DNA of 58,152 bases from CAYXRK01 sp964467615 (GCA_964467615.1 CAYXRK010000008.1:1-58152); one strand, 5' to 3'. Counted from the stretch's first letter, positions 18,264-27,983 are shown. The notes: generated from the letters alone by a model not told the origin. A program made the numbers and translations.

Positions 18264-18416
18264 GAGAATACTCCTCGCCGGGATTAGGCAATTGTAGCGT
18301 TTCGATAGCTTGGATTTCGCGCGGACCGCGTGGCCGGATCGCCGCGATTCATGACGCCGATTTACCGGCACGCCCAGCACCGGACCTCTGAAACCGTAAT
18401 GCCGAACGCCAGGGTG

Positions 18417-19862
18417 CTAGGCCTTTTTCCACTCGAAACGCACCCGCTCGAGTGACGCCACTTCATCGTATGCCGCGGAACGAGGACCAGCGGCCATTCC
18501 AATGATGTCGAACAGTTTGGATGATTTTTCGAGAATCGCCTGCTTGTGTTCGGCGTTTAAGGCCCTTGCGCGCACCCATTGTTCGGAGAGCGCGACAATC
18601 GCAACGTAGATCGGATTTGACACGGCGAAATGGGGATGATGGTGAAAGCGAATCGGCTCAGCGATTTCCTGCGGCAAGTTCCACTTGGTCGCCAGTTCAA
18701 AGCCAGCTTCCGCGTGCGTGACGCCGAGCGTCACTTCCTCGGCTTGAATGAGATCGTCGCCATCTAGATCAGCGGATATCGAGCCATAGGCCTCCGGCAT
18801 GGTTTCGAGGAGGGCGATTCGGCCTATGTCGTGAAGCAGACCGGCCGTAAAAATGCTTCCCTCGCGTTCGCGACCGGCGTGTTTGGCCAGGATTTTTGCC
18901 GCTGCCGCCGAGTTCATCGATTCTTCCCAATAAGACTTATAATTGAAGTGCTTGGACTTCTCGAAGAGGTTCAACACGGCGGCGGACAATACGATGGAAT
19001 ACGTCTCGCGCAACCCCATCAGCGCGACCGCGAGGTCCACGCTGCCGACGCGATTGGGAAACCCATACGCGGCGGAATTGGCGACACTGAGCACCTTGGC
19101 CGCGACCGGCGGATCCTTGACGATCGTGTCGGCGACGTCCTTCGGCGAGATGGACATGTCGTGCATCGAACGCTGGACCTTTTCAACCGTCATGGGCAAA
19201 GCGGGCAGACTCTCGAGCCCCTGGATAAGTTTTGACACGCGCCCCAAGCGCAACCCGCTTTCGATTTTCTTCGGCGAGTATCCCGCCGAAACGGACACTT
19301 GCTGTCCATCTCGCAGCGGCGCAACTTCGTCGTAGTCCCCCTCCTCCAGCGGATAGTAGCGGCGAATCGCCTTACGAATGTCCGCTTGCGAACAGAGCAG
19401 CGCCTTGACGCGAAGACCCGTGACGGCCTCGATATCTTTCATCGTTTTCGAGTCCAACGGGCACGCCATGCCGATCGTCAAGAGCTTCCCCATCTTGTCG
19501 ATGGGAAAGACTTCATGTTTGATCGCGATTTCCTTAGGAATCAGCGCAACAATCTCGTCCGGGATTTGATAGTGGGCGAGATCGATACTCGCAACACCGG
19601 GCTGCTTGGCGAGAAATTTGATGAATCCTTCAACGCTTAGGTACTGCAACGCGATCAAAATCTCGACAAGTTTGCCCCCTCGCTTCGCCTGCACGTCGAG
19701 GGCTTCCTTGAGTTGGCCCTTGGAGATTGCTCCCGCTTCGACCATCAGCTCGCCGATGCGCTTCCGGTCGACGCCCACCCCGGCCCCCATCACTTTGCCA
19801 GGATTATTGGCCTGACCCCCATTCACCGGAGCAGTCGGCGGTTGTCCTCGCTTTTGGAGCAT
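18417..19862 (-). CDS. HDOD signalling protein with N-terminal MshEN-like domain
   Basis: 481 aa from ATG 19862, with GGGGGGAG upstream. Residues about 33-180 match the N-terminal domain of type II secretion/pilus ATPases (IGELMVEAGAISKGQLKEAL ... KEIAIKHEVFPI), which can bind c-di-GMP in MshE. Residues about 210-430 form an HDOD domain (LPALPMTVEKV, VANSAAYGF, GLLHDIGRIALLE), a degenerate HD phosphohydrolase that acts as a regulatory scaffold. It probably links a nucleotide signal to motility, pili or stress control. No partner genes sit beside it. Confidence 0.88.
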   Translation of the reverse strand: MLQKRGQPPTAPVNGGQANNPGKVMGAGVGVDRKRIGELMVEAGAISKGQLKEALDVQAKRGGKLVEILIALQYLSVEGFIKFLAKQPGVASIDLAHYQIPDEIVALIPKEIAIKHEVFPIDKMGKLLTIGMACPLDSKTMKDIEAVTGLRVKALLCSQADIRKAIRRYYPLEEGDYDEVAPLRDGQQVSVSAGYSPKKIESGLRLGRVSKLIQGLESLPALPMTVEKVQRSMHDMSISPKDVADTIVKDPPVAAKVLSVANSAAYGFPNRVGSVDLAVALMGLRETYSIVLSAAVLNLFEKSKHFNYKSYWEESMNSAAAAKILAKHAGREREGSIFTAGLLHDIGRIALLETMPEAYGSISADLDGDDLIQAEEVTLGVTHAEAGFELATKWNLPQEIAEPIRFHHHPHFAVSNPIYVAIVALSEQWVRARALNAEHKQAILEKSSKLFDIIGMAAGPRSAAYDEVASLERVRFEWKKA

Positions 19863-20058
19863 ACTGCTTCTCCCCCCAAAGGGCACATCGTCCGGCGGTG
19901 CGTTCTCGCACGGACACATACCGGGCAAGTGTAAGGGTCAAGTATCAATGGAGTCAAAGACCCTTCTGACAAACTGTGCAATGCGCATTGAGGAGGGCGC
20001 TTGCATCGGCTAACATTTGCCTTCTCAAAGAAACCGATAAAATCGGGAGTTATATTCG

Positions 20059-20847
20059 ATGATTTCGATTGCCGTTGCGGGAGCGAGGGGCCGCATGGGC
20101 AGACGCATTCTGGCCTTAGCGGCCGAGTCGGGCGATTTTTCAGCGGCCGCGGGGTTCGATCTGCCAGAGTTCGGAGGGTCGGCGCTGTCCATCGAGGAAG
20201 GCCCCGAACTGCTCCTCGATCCTTCGGCGGCCGTGTCGGTCCGAAAGGCCGATGTCCTGATCGATTTCACGCACGCGAGTTCCTGCGTTGGAAATGTTCG
20301 CGCCGCCGCCGAGGCCGGCAAGAGCGTCGTATTGGGCACGACCGGACTCAGCGCCGATCAACGCGCGGAACTGACGAGCCTCGCACAGTCGGTCGCAATC
20401 GTATCCGCGCCGAACATGAGCGTCGGAGTCAACCTCCTGTTCAAATTGACGGGAGAAGTGGCGAAGGTCTTGGGGTTGGACTACAACGTCGAAATATCGG
20501 AAGTGCATCACAACAAGAAGCACGACAGCCCCAGTGGCACAGCCGTCCGGCTGGCGGAAAAAGCTGCGGAGGCCCTCGGCCTTCGCTACGAGGCGGACGT
20601 GGCGCATGGCCGGCAGGGGATGATTGGCCCGCGGCCGCAACGGGAAATTGGAATACACGCGCTACGCGGGGGCGACGTGGTCGGTGAACACACCGTCTCG
20701 TTTTTTGGCCAAGGCGAGCGAATCGAACTTACGCACCGAGCACACAGCCGGGACAATTTCGCGCACGGGGCGCTGGTCGCTGCGAAGTTCGCGGTGACGG
20801 CCAAGCCCGGCCTCTATGATATGCAAGACGTCCTCGGCCTGAAATGA
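20059..20847 (+). CDS. dapB: 4-hydroxy-tetrahydrodipicolinate reductase
   Basis: 262 aa, full length. N-terminal NAD(P)-binding motif GARGRMGRR, substrate-site EVHHNKKHDSPSGTA with the catalytic His pair and Lys, and the C-terminal SRDNFAHGAL. It makes tetrahydrodipicolinate for lysine and meso-diaminopimelate, so it serves peptidoglycan synthesis. The stop overlaps the start of a threonine aldolase gene (ATGA). No dapA or dapL is adjacent. Confidence 0.97.
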   Translation: MISIAVAGARGRMGRRILALAAESGDFSAAAGFDLPEFGGSALSIEEGPELLLDPSAAVSVRKADVLIDFTHASSCVGNVRAAAEAGKSVVLGTTGLSADQRAELTSLAQSVAIVSAPNMSVGVNLLFKLTGEVAKVLGLDYNVEISEVHHNKKHDSPSGTAVRLAEKAAEALGLRYEADVAHGRQGMIGPRPQREIGIHALRGGDVVGEHTVSFFGQGERIELTHRAHSRDNFAHGALVAAKFAVTAKPGLYDMQDVLGLK

Positions 20848-21896
20848 CCGGCGCGGCCCCACGACAACGGCAGTTCGCGAGCGACAATTGGGCCGGGATA
20901 TGCCCGGAGGCGATGGAGGCCCTGTCCAGGGCGAACGAAGGGCACGTCCACGCGTATGGCGACGACGAGTACACGCGCCGCGCCTGCGATCTCATTCGCG
21001 AGTTCTTCGAGACCGATTGCGATATTTTCTTCACGTTCAACGGGACCGCGGCAAACTCCCTCGCGTTGGCCTCGCTCTGCCAAAGTTACCATTCGATCAT
21101 CTGCCATGAATTGGCGCACGTCGAAACGGACGAATGCGGCGCGCCCGAATTCTTCTCAAACGGAACGAAGGTCTTGCCTGTACCGGGCGAGAACGGAAAG
21201 GTCAGTCTCGATGCGGTCGAGCACATCGTCACGAAGCGGAGCGATATCCACTTCCCGAAGCCGCGCGTGCTGAGCATCACGCAGGCCACCGAAGTCGGTA
21301 CCGTGTATCGTGAGAACGAAGTGAGGGCCGCACACGGACTGGCCCAGCGATTCGGACTGCGCCTGCACATGGACGGCGCGCGGTTCACCAATGCGCTCGC
21401 TTCGCTGTCGGTCTCGCCACGCGCGATTACGTGGGAGGCGGGCGTGGACGTGTTGTGCTTCGGAGGCACGAAGAACGGCATGCCCGTCGGAGAGGCGGTG
21501 GTCTTCTTCAATCGAGAATTGGCGCGCGAGTTCGAATATCGCTGCAAACAGTCGGGACAACTGGCGAGCAAGATGCGTTTCCTGAGCGCGCCGTGGATCG
21601 GCATGCTCGAGTCCGGCGCGCTCCTCCGCTACGGCGCGCACGCGAACGAAATGGCCGAAGCCCTTCGGCGCGAATTGGCCGACATTCCGGGCGTCGAGAT
21701 TAAATACCCAAGAGAAGCCAACTCGGTTTTCGTGTCGCTTCGTCGGGGAATCGCCATGGCGCTTCGCGCGAAGGGGTGGTCATTCTACGAGTTCATAGGC
21801 GACGGCGGTGCGCGATTTATGTGTTCGTGGGACACAACGATAGAAGACACGAAGGCCCTTGCCGCAGACCTGCGCGCCGCGGCAGTTCTGGAATGA
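20844..21896 (+). CDS. Low-specificity L-threonine aldolase
   Basis: 350 aa, fold-type I PLP enzyme of the threonine aldolase/beta-eliminating lyase group. The start carries FASDNWAGICPEAMEAL, the PLP-phosphate loop is FNGTAANSLAL, the Asp ligand lies in LHMDGARF, and the Schiff-base Lys is in CFGGTKNG. It cleaves L-threonine or allo-threonine to glycine and acetaldehyde. Translation is coupled to dapB through an ATGA overlap, suggesting joint amino-acid regulation, though the pathways are not directly linked. Confidence 0.93.
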   Translation: MTGAAPRQRQFASDNWAGICPEAMEALSRANEGHVHAYGDDEYTRRACDLIREFFETDCDIFFTFNGTAANSLALASLCQSYHSIICHELAHVETDECGAPEFFSNGTKVLPVPGENGKVSLDAVEHIVTKRSDIHFPKPRVLSITQATEVGTVYRENEVRAAHGLAQRFGLRLHMDGARFTNALASLSVSPRAITWEAGVDVLCFGGTKNGMPVGEAVVFFNRELAREFEYRCKQSGQLASKMRFLSAPWIGMLESGALLRYGAHANEMAEALRRELADIPGVEIKYPREANSVFVSLRRGIAMALRAKGWSFYEFIGDGGARFMCSWDTTIEDTKALAADLRAAAVLE

Positions 21897-21939
21897 AGCC
21901 CGTGCGGTCGTCATAATGCCAACCTCCCATCGAGGATCA

Positions 21940-22956
21940 ATGACCATGAACTTCCGTACACTCGCGTCGAACTTGATTGTGGCTATGGGAATCGTGGCCT
22001 CGGTCGCACAAGAACAGAAGCCTGCTGATTGGCAGACGTATTTCCCCACACAACCAGACGCGTTCTCGGGAGACTACGTCGGACGGTGGCTTTCGGGCGA
22101 GACGGTCGATCCGGACTTGTGCGCGCAGGTCATCGCGCTGGGCGACAATAAGTACCGCGTCGTGCTCACCGCCAAACTCGACATGCGTTGCCCCCCCAAG
22201 GGCGTATTCGAGGTGGAAGCGGCCGGGGGCGCGCTGACCTTCCAAGGCGGCGGCCTGCGCGGCGAAGTGCGTGGCAATGTTGTCACGGGCGGGCGAGGCG
22301 AAACCGCCCGATTCGAACTTAAGAAGGAGCTGCGCCCCTCCCCCACGCTCGGTCTTGATCCGCCCAAAGGCGCGGCGCTGTTGTTTGACGGCTCGGGCTT
22401 GGATGCTTGGGAAACTTCGAAGGGCTGGGAAATTCTCGACGGCGCGATGATGGTGACGCCAAAAGGCGAGTACATACAGTCGAAACAATCCTTCGGCGAT
22501 GTCGATATGCACGTGGAGTTTCGCAACGCATTCATGCCGAAGTCGCGCGGACAGCAACGAAGCAACAGCGGCGTGTTTCTTCAGGACCTGTACGAAGTGC
22601 AGATCCTGGACTCGTACGGTCTCGAGGGGTACTACGACGAGTGTGGTGCACTCTATAAAGTCGCCGCGCCGATGGTGAACGCGTGCGCGCCACCGCTAGA
22701 GTGGCAAACCTTCGACATCGAGTACCGCGCCCCCAAGTTCGATGGAGCAGGGGACCTGAAGGCAAACGCAAGGATTACTGTCCACCACAACGGCAAACTG
22801 ATTCACAACGATCAGGAGCTGTGGTGGATTACGGCGTGGACCGAAGAAGAACGGCGTGGACCGCCACCGCGCAAACCCGGCCATATTCGGCTTCAATCGC
22901 ACGGGAACTACGTCCAGTTTCGCAATATTTGGGTCGTTGATCGGTCAAAATCATAG
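21940..22956 (+). CDS. Secreted DUF1080 (3-keto-disaccharide hydrolase) protein
   Basis: 338 aa from ATG 21940 (GAGG four bases before it; ATG 21946 also possible), opening with a signal peptide. After an N-terminal beta-rich region (about 30-140), residues about 150-335 are a DUF1080 concanavalin-like jelly roll: LLFDGSGLDAWETSKGWEI, SNSGVFLQDLYEVQILDSYG, and a C-terminal GHIRLQSHGNYVQFRNIW. Members act on 3-keto-glycosides or bind sugars. It begins 43 bases after the aldolase gene. A second, shorter DUF1080 gene is at 48725-49348. Confidence 0.87.
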   Translation: MTMNFRTLASNLIVAMGIVASVAQEQKPADWQTYFPTQPDAFSGDYVGRWLSGETVDPDLCAQVIALGDNKYRVVLTAKLDMRCPPKGVFEVEAAGGALTFQGGGLRGEVRGNVVTGGRGETARFELKKELRPSPTLGLDPPKGAALLFDGSGLDAWETSKGWEILDGAMMVTPKGEYIQSKQSFGDVDMHVEFRNAFMPKSRGQQRSNSGVFLQDLYEVQILDSYGLEGYYDECGALYKVAAPMVNACAPPLEWQTFDIEYRAPKFDGAGDLKANARITVHHNGKLIHNDQELWWITAWTEEERRGPPPRKPGHIRLQSHGNYVQFRNIWVVDRSKS

Positions 22957-22989
22957 GCGGCACTACGGGTGATTCATTGGGTTGAATAG

Positions 22990-23006
22990 ACCGGACGCTG
23001 TCCGGT
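22990..23006. terminator. Short hairpin, possible weak terminator
   Basis: ACCGGAC (22990-22996) pairs with GTCCGGT (23000-23006) around a three-base loop, followed by GTTT only. It falls between the DUF1080 and DUF2911 genes. The T-tract is poor, so it may be a leader hairpin instead. Confidence 0.3.
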
Positions 23007-23040
23007 GTTTACATACCACGTTACCTAGGAGGAGCAGAGC

Positions 23041-23640
23041 ATGAAAGCGAGACAGTATTCGGTTGGTTTTCTCATGGCGGGGCTGGCCGCGCTGGCGATG
23101 TCGTTTGACGCGTCGGCGCAGGATCGCAAGAAGGCGAAACCCGACGCCAGCCAAGGCGCAAGCGTATCTCAAGTCATCGGCGCGGACACCACGATTACGA
23201 TTGACTATCACCGTCCGGGGCTAAAAGGGCGCGACGTTTGGAAGGAATCAAGCACCAATCCCGCAATCGGCAAATTGGTCCCATTCGATGAGAACCCGCT
23301 CCCCTGGCGGGCCGGCGCGAACGAAGCGACTACCATCGAAGTCTCGGCCGATGTTCTCGTCGAGGGACAGCCGCTGCCGGCAGGCAAGTACGCGCTTTTC
23401 ATGATCCCCACGGAAAGCGGAGAATGGTCAATCGTGTTCAACAAGACGGCGAAGCAATGGGGCGCGTTTCGGTATGACAAAACGCAGGACGCGCTACGCG
23501 TTAAAGTTAAGGTCGCTGAGGCGCCCGCGGCAGAATGGCTCGTGTTCGGTTTCGACAATCCTGCCGACTTTTCGGTCACGGCGTACCTGCATTGGGAAAA
23601 GGTGATGGTGCCGTTCAAGATCGAGACCGCAAAAAAATAA
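23041..23640 (+). CDS. Secreted DUF2911 protein
   Basis: 199 aa with signal peptide (ending ASAQ) and a strong AGGAGGAG ribosome-binding site. The DUF2911 pattern is clear: ITIDYHRPGLKGRDVWKE, PWRAGANEATTI, LPAGKYALFMIPTESGEWSIVFN and a C-terminal beta-strand pair. Function of the family is unknown; it is common in Bacteroidota and PVC genomes, exported. It appears to be a single-gene unit. Confidence 0.9.
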   Translation: MKARQYSVGFLMAGLAALAMSFDASAQDRKKAKPDASQGASVSQVIGADTTITIDYHRPGLKGRDVWKESSTNPAIGKLVPFDENPLPWRAGANEATTIEVSADVLVEGQPLPAGKYALFMIPTESGEWSIVFNKTAKQWGAFRYDKTQDALRVKVKVAEAPAAEWLVFGFDNPADFSVTAYLHWEKVMVPFKIETAKK

Positions 23641-24151
23641 CCTGCGCGCTGATTCAAGCTTTGTACATCGCCGTTCGTTGCGGCCAAAGTTCCGGCGCTC
23701 ATGGAGTTCGCGATATTCTGTCGGGGACATTCGATCACGAGTGCCTCCCGACACGGTTTTCGTCACGCCACTCGAAGCGAGGTCTCTCCACTTCAACGCG
23801 GCCCTGGCTTGCGCGCAACGGGAAGGCGCGTTCAACGACGCAACGGATTTTCCTCTTCGCGCAGGTACTACGCGAAGAAATTTTCGGCATACCGTTTCGT
23901 GTGCTACATGATCAATCTGTACTTCGTGTCCCATCTCTCTGCAATGTGAATCACCGACCCGCTGCCACGGCGGCGCAAAGGCGGGCCCATACGCAACTTT
24001 TTGGCGGCGCCGGAGATTAGATCGGCGAGGTAGTTGCAACGGCGAGGCGCAAGTGTGGTACCATCTTCCGCCGCGGATCGTCTGTCCGATCCGCGTTCCG
24101 TCCTGCCAGTTTTCGGCCGGCAACTAACACCGGCCCGGGGAGAGAAAACGT
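23641..24151. other. Non-coding gap with no recognised gene
   Basis: 511 bases between the DUF2911 gene and pal. Open frames here have no start context or family features and overlap each other. No tRNA-like cloverleaf or T-run terminator was seen. The only clear structure is the hairpin at 24072-24095 near pal. It may hold the pal promoter. Confidence 0.5.
24072..24095 (+). promoter_or_regulatory. Hairpin in the pal leader
   Basis: CGCGGATCG (24072-24080) and CGATCCGCG (24087-24095) are perfect inverted copies around a six-base loop, with no T-run after. It lies 56 bases before the pal start codon. It could be an operator or RNA structure; nothing more can be said. Confidence 0.35.
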
Positions 24152-24661
24152 ATGAAGAAGAAGTTCGTAGTGTTGACGTGCATGCTTTCGGCGATGGTCC
24201 TCGTGGCCGGATGCAAGGGAAAGAAGGGGGACGATTTGAACCAGGGCACGGACTCGTCATCGGGAGGACCGGAAAGCACGACGGGCTCCGGCCTGCCTGA
24301 AATCGACGAGAACACGATTTTCGGCCCGAGCGGGCTACAACCCATCTATTTCGACTACGACAGCTTTTCGCTGCGATCGGACGCCTTGGAAGCCCTGCGG
24401 CGCAACGCGGACATGCTCAGCCAACTTCCTAACGTGGTCGTTCAAGTGGAAGGCCACTGCGACGAACGCGGCACGCAGGAATACAATTTGGCGCTCGGTG
24501 AGAAACGCGCGCTGGCCACCCGCGAGCACCTGATTAAGCTGGGTATCTCGGGGAACCGAATTGTGACGATAAGCTACGGCGAAGAGGACCCGGCCGACGC
24601 CGGCCAATCGGAATCGTCCTGGGCCAAGAACCGCCGCTGCGAATTCAACAAGGCAATGTAG
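24152..24661 (+). CDS. pal: Peptidoglycan-associated lipoprotein Pal
   Basis: 169 aa. A lipobox (LVAGC, Cys about residue 21) gives an outer-membrane lipid anchor; the C-terminal OmpA-like domain (about 60-169) carries PIYFDYDSFSLRSDA, the peptidoglycan-binding VEGHCDERGTQEYN, and ALGEKRA. It ties the outer membrane to the wall as part of Tol-Pal. It is followed 23 bases later by a cpoB-like gene, the usual order, but tolQRAB are absent here. Confidence 0.95.
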   Translation: MKKKFVVLTCMLSAMVLVAGCKGKKGDDLNQGTDSSSGGPESTTGSGLPEIDENTIFGPSGLQPIYFDYDSFSLRSDALEALRRNADMLSQLPNVVVQVEGHCDERGTQEYNLALGEKRALATREHLIKLGISGNRIVTISYGEEDPADAGQSESSWAKNRRCEFNKAM

Positions 24662-24684
24662 GGACTCAGGACGCCAGAGGAAAA

Positions 24685-25554
24685 ATGGCAATGCGCTCGG
24701 GAACGGCAGCACGGATTCTTGGGATAGCGGTACTCGCCGCGATCCCATTGTTCGCGCAAAGCAAGAAGGACGAACGCGACGCGATATTCGCGACGTACCG
24801 ACTGCTGCAGGAAATGCAATCGATGATTCAGCAGATGAACACAAACGCTGCGGAATTGTCGGCGCGGGTCGATTCGTCCGATCGAGAAACGAAGCAACTG
24901 GCGAGCATTTCCCAAGAAAACCAGGTCAAAATCGACCGACTGATCTCTGACTTCTCCGAGCTTAAGCGCGCGTTATACCAACAAATGGGGCTGACGCCGC
25001 CGCCTTCGGGCCAAAGCGTTCAGCCCTTGAATACTACCCCAGGCGAACTTCCGCCTCCGGGGACGACACCGCAAGTTTCAAGCGGCGGAGTTCTCGTGGA
25101 ACCGCCGCAAGCAGAACCACTCGGAATCGGGACCCAGGCCCCAGGTGCTGCGGCGGGATCGCAGGACGCCGCGGAAGTCAACCGTATCTACGAGGAAGCG
25201 CGCCAGTTATATGGAAGCGAGAACTACAAAGAAGCATTGGAACTCTTTGACACGATCCTGACGAAGTGGCCGACGTCGGACAAATCCAGTGATTCGCAGT
25301 ATTGGAAAGCGCATTGCTACTTCAAGATGGAGGACTTCCAAACCGCCATCACGGAATTTCAGCTTTTCCAAACGTCCTATGCCGATCATCGGATGATTCC
25401 CACGGCCATGCACAATCAGGCCGTGGCCTATTCGCGATTGGGTCAATATGAGAGCGCTCGGCAGACGTTCCAGCGCTTGATCGACAAGTATCCAAACGAC
25501 GTTGTGGCGGACATGGCGCGCGACAAAATTCGGCAGTTGCAAGGCGTAAACTGA
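24685..25554 (+). CDS. cpoB: CpoB/YbgF-like cell division coordinator
   Basis: 289 aa: signal peptide, an N-terminal coiled coil (about 30-95, rich in Gln/Glu/Met heptads), a Pro-rich linker (105-155) and C-terminal TPRs (about 160-288: AAEVNRIYEEARQLYGS, GSENYKEALELFDTIL, YWKAHCYFKMEDF). This is the CpoB/YbgF layout that couples Tol-Pal with peptidoglycan synthesis during constriction. Located directly after pal and followed by a strong terminator, so pal-cpoB forms a compact unit. Confidence 0.9.
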   Translation: MAMRSGTAARILGIAVLAAIPLFAQSKKDERDAIFATYRLLQEMQSMIQQMNTNAAELSARVDSSDRETKQLASISQENQVKIDRLISDFSELKRALYQQMGLTPPPSGQSVQPLNTTPGELPPPGTTPQVSSGGVLVEPPQAEPLGIGTQAPGAAAGSQDAAEVNRIYEEARQLYGSENYKEALELFDTILTKWPTSDKSSDSQYWKAHCYFKMEDFQTAITEFQLFQTSYADHRMIPTAMHNQAVAYSRLGQYESARQTFQRLIDKYPNDVVADMARDKIRQLQGVN

Positions 25555-25572
25555 GACGGTTTGTGTACGGAA

Positions 25573-25608
25573 GTGCGCGGAACAAAATGTTCCGCGCACG
25601 TTTTTTTT
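25573..25608 (+). terminator. Strong Rho-independent terminator after cpoB
   Basis: A perfect 12-base-pair stem (25573-25584 with 25588-25599), loop AAA, then G and eight T residues (25601-25608), beginning 19 bases after the cpoB stop. Confidence 0.95.
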
Positions 25609-25667
25609 GAGGGCCGAATCCGGAAGACTACCGGCCCTCTTTCTCGTAAGTCGGCGCGAGGGATCTC

Positions 25668-26690
25668 ATGAGCAAGTATTACCTCGGACTGGACGTCGGC
25701 GGAACAAAGACGCACTGTATTGTCGCGGACGACGAAGGCAGTATACTCGGGTTCGCCGCGGACGGGTGCGGCAGCTACGAGTACGATGGCGTGGACGCCG
25801 CAAGAATCGTTAACGAACGCGTTGTCCGTGCGGCGATGGACAGCGCAGGTCTGTCCTTGACCGCACTCAGCGGGGTCGGAATGGGTGTTGCCGGCGCAGA
25901 CTTGCCTCCGGACTTCGAAATGCTCGAGCGGAAAATTTACACCCCGCTCTTCGGGAACATTCCGCGAGTTTTCCGAAACGATTCCTTTGCAGGGCTTCGC
26001 GGCGGGACCAAGGCCCCCTTCGGAATCGCGGTCGCCTGTGGGACCGATTGCACCGTCGCGGGCCGAAATCGCGCGGGAAAAGAGACCCGCGTCGGTGGTT
26101 TTGGGCCGGAATTCGGAAACAAGTGCTCGGGAACGCTGATTGGAGAGGAAGGCCTCAAGGAAGTGTGGCGTGCTCGCGATGGTATCATTCCGCCCACGAA
26201 AATGACCGAACTTTTCGTGGCTCGAAGCGGATGCCGCGATGTAGACGACCTCTTCCATAGCGTGTATTCTCAACGACTTACGCGAAACGACCTGACCCCC
26301 ATGGCGGCGTTGGTATTCCGGGCGGCGGTTGACGGCGATGCCGCCGCGCGTGCTATTCTTGAAGGCGGTGGACGGTACCTCGCAGCCATGGCGAACGCCG
26401 CTGCCCGCGCCCTAGACATGACGCGCGACGCGTTTGATCTCGTGACAGCGGGCAGCGTGTTTCGCGGCGAAGGGCGGACGCTTATCGACGCTATGGACGC
26501 CGATGTCAGCGCGGTTTGCCCGAACGCGAAATTGGTCATGCCGCTGTTCGAACCGGTAGTGGGCGCGCTTCTCATGGCGCTCGACGAAGCGGGTACTGTG
26601 AACGACGAGCTATACGGCTGTCTCGAAACTGAACTTGAGACGGTCGAGAAGGAGTATAAGGTCTCATTAAAGGCAGGGCAGTCATTATGA
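25668..26690 (+). CDS. BadF/BadG/BcrA/BcrD-type ATPase, GlcNAc-kinase-like
   Basis: 340 aa of the ASKHA superfamily. The phosphate-1 loop is LGLDVGGTKTHC, the second Asp lies in FRNDSFAGL, phosphate 2 is VACGTDCTVAG, and the adenosine region is FDLVTAGSVFRG. Without activase Cys clusters, this looks more like the N-acetylglucosamine/sugar kinase branch than the benzoyl-CoA reductase activators. It would phosphorylate a sugar in the cytoplasm. It overlaps the following DUF1573 gene (ATGA). Confidence 0.85.
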   Translation: MSKYYLGLDVGGTKTHCIVADDEGSILGFAADGCGSYEYDGVDAARIVNERVVRAAMDSAGLSLTALSGVGMGVAGADLPPDFEMLERKIYTPLFGNIPRVFRNDSFAGLRGGTKAPFGIAVACGTDCTVAGRNRAGKETRVGGFGPEFGNKCSGTLIGEEGLKEVWRARDGIIPPTKMTELFVARSGCRDVDDLFHSVYSQRLTRNDLTPMAALVFRAAVDGDAAARAILEGGGRYLAAMANAAARALDMTRDAFDLVTAGSVFRGEGRTLIDAMDADVSAVCPNAKLVMPLFEPVVGALLMALDEAGTVNDELYGCLETELETVEKEYKVSLKAGQSL

Positions 26691-27952
26691 AACGCAACAC
26701 TGGACCGATCCTGGTAGGCATTGCCGTAATGTTGGTCGTCGGAGTATTGACGTACGGCGTATTGCGCACGGACGCCGCGCCGGCGCCCGCGAATGAAGGC
26801 GAATTTATCGACGGCGTCCGTAAGGATGCGGACTCGACGCCAGACTCCGAAGAAAAGCTGGCAAGTCTGCCGGGATCGAGCAACCCCGATCTCCTTCCGT
26901 CAATCGAAGTTGAAACAGCCAGCTACGATCTCGGTTTCATCGACAACAACAAGATTGCCGAGGGCAGCGTCAAGATCCGCAACAAGGGCGGCGCGCCGCT
27001 ACAGATTACGCAGGTGAACACCTCCTGCGGTTGCACGAAGGGCAAGATGAAAGAAGACGTGATCCCTCCAGGGGGGGAAGGTGTCCTCAATGTCACTGTC
27101 GATCCGGCCAAAATTCCTGGGTTTTTCTCGCAGAAAACCCTGTCGATTTTCTCGAACGATCCGAAGAACAGCGTCATCAAGGTCGACGTAATCGCGCGTA
27201 TCAATGCCGAGATCGCGTGGGAACCGGAAAGCTTGGAATTCGGCAAGATTGCCCAAGGCGAAACCCTCGAGAAAAAAGTCATCGTGCGCCAGAACACGGA
27301 CGAGGCGTTTTCGCTGAACGAAGTTACGCTGTCGCCCCGCCCCGAAGTCTTCGATCTGTCCTTCATAGAACGCCCGAAGGAGGAATGGAAAGTCGCGGAC
27401 CGCAAGGAGTGGGAAGTCACAGCGAAACTTAGGCCCGATTCTCCAGTAGGCAACTTCCCCTCCCGCATTCGATTAGGCACGGATCTCAAGCGCCTGAAGC
27501 AGACCAATATCCCGCTCACTATCGAGGTCGGCGGTGTGTATTCGGTGAATCCGAACGTGGTCACGTTGCGCTCGGTCGAAGCGGGCGCCACCATCGAGAA
27601 CGTACTCCTCGTGGATTCGCAGGTGCCGATCGAACTGACCAAGATCGAGGCGACGAACGATAATTTGAAAGTCACCAGCCACCCCGGCTCCAAGCCGAAC
27701 ACGATAGCGTTAGACCTCGCGGTGGCCAAGAATCCGGCGGACCGTTTGCAACGGGACACATGGAAACTGACGCTTAAGGCGGACGGACGCGAGTACACGG
27801 AAAGCGTCCGAGTGTTGGCGATTGTAAAAAGCGCCGACGAAGCTGCGGCGCCAGCGGCGCCAAACACGGCCGCTGTGCCGCCTGCCGCGCCCCCGGCGGA
27901 GGAGACCAAGCCGGCGGCACAAACACCTGCGCCAACCCCTCCAAGTCAGTAG
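26687..27952 (+). CDS. Membrane-anchored DUF1573 protein
   Basis: 421 aa with an N-terminal TM anchor (about 7-25), then a DUF1573 Ig-like domain (about 75-170) with the hallmark NTSCGCTKGKM and PPGGEGVLNVTVDP, at least one further beta-sandwich repeat (180-375), and an Ala/Pro-rich tail. Family function is unknown; members are exported. Translation is coupled to the BadF-type kinase by a four-base overlap. A palindromic terminator follows. Confidence 0.88.
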   Translation: MKRNTGPILVGIAVMLVVGVLTYGVLRTDAAPAPANEGEFIDGVRKDADSTPDSEEKLASLPGSSNPDLLPSIEVETASYDLGFIDNNKIAEGSVKIRNKGGAPLQITQVNTSCGCTKGKMKEDVIPPGGEGVLNVTVDPAKIPGFFSQKTLSIFSNDPKNSVIKVDVIARINAEIAWEPESLEFGKIAQGETLEKKVIVRQNTDEAFSLNEVTLSPRPEVFDLSFIERPKEEWKVADRKEWEVTAKLRPDSPVGNFPSRIRLGTDLKRLKQTNIPLTIEVGGVYSVNPNVVTLRSVEAGATIENVLLVDSQVPIELTKIEATNDNLKVTSHPGSKPNTIALDLAVAKNPADRLQRDTWKLTLKADGREYTESVRVLAIVKSADEAAAPAAPNTAAVPPAAPPAEETKPAAQTPAPTPPSQ

Positions 27953-27983
27953 ACTCCAGTTGGCGTTTCTTACTATGCTTTAG

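Noticed and set aside
23678..24020. Small ORFs in the gap before pal
   Set aside because: No ribosome-binding site, no domain, mutually overlapping frames on both strands.
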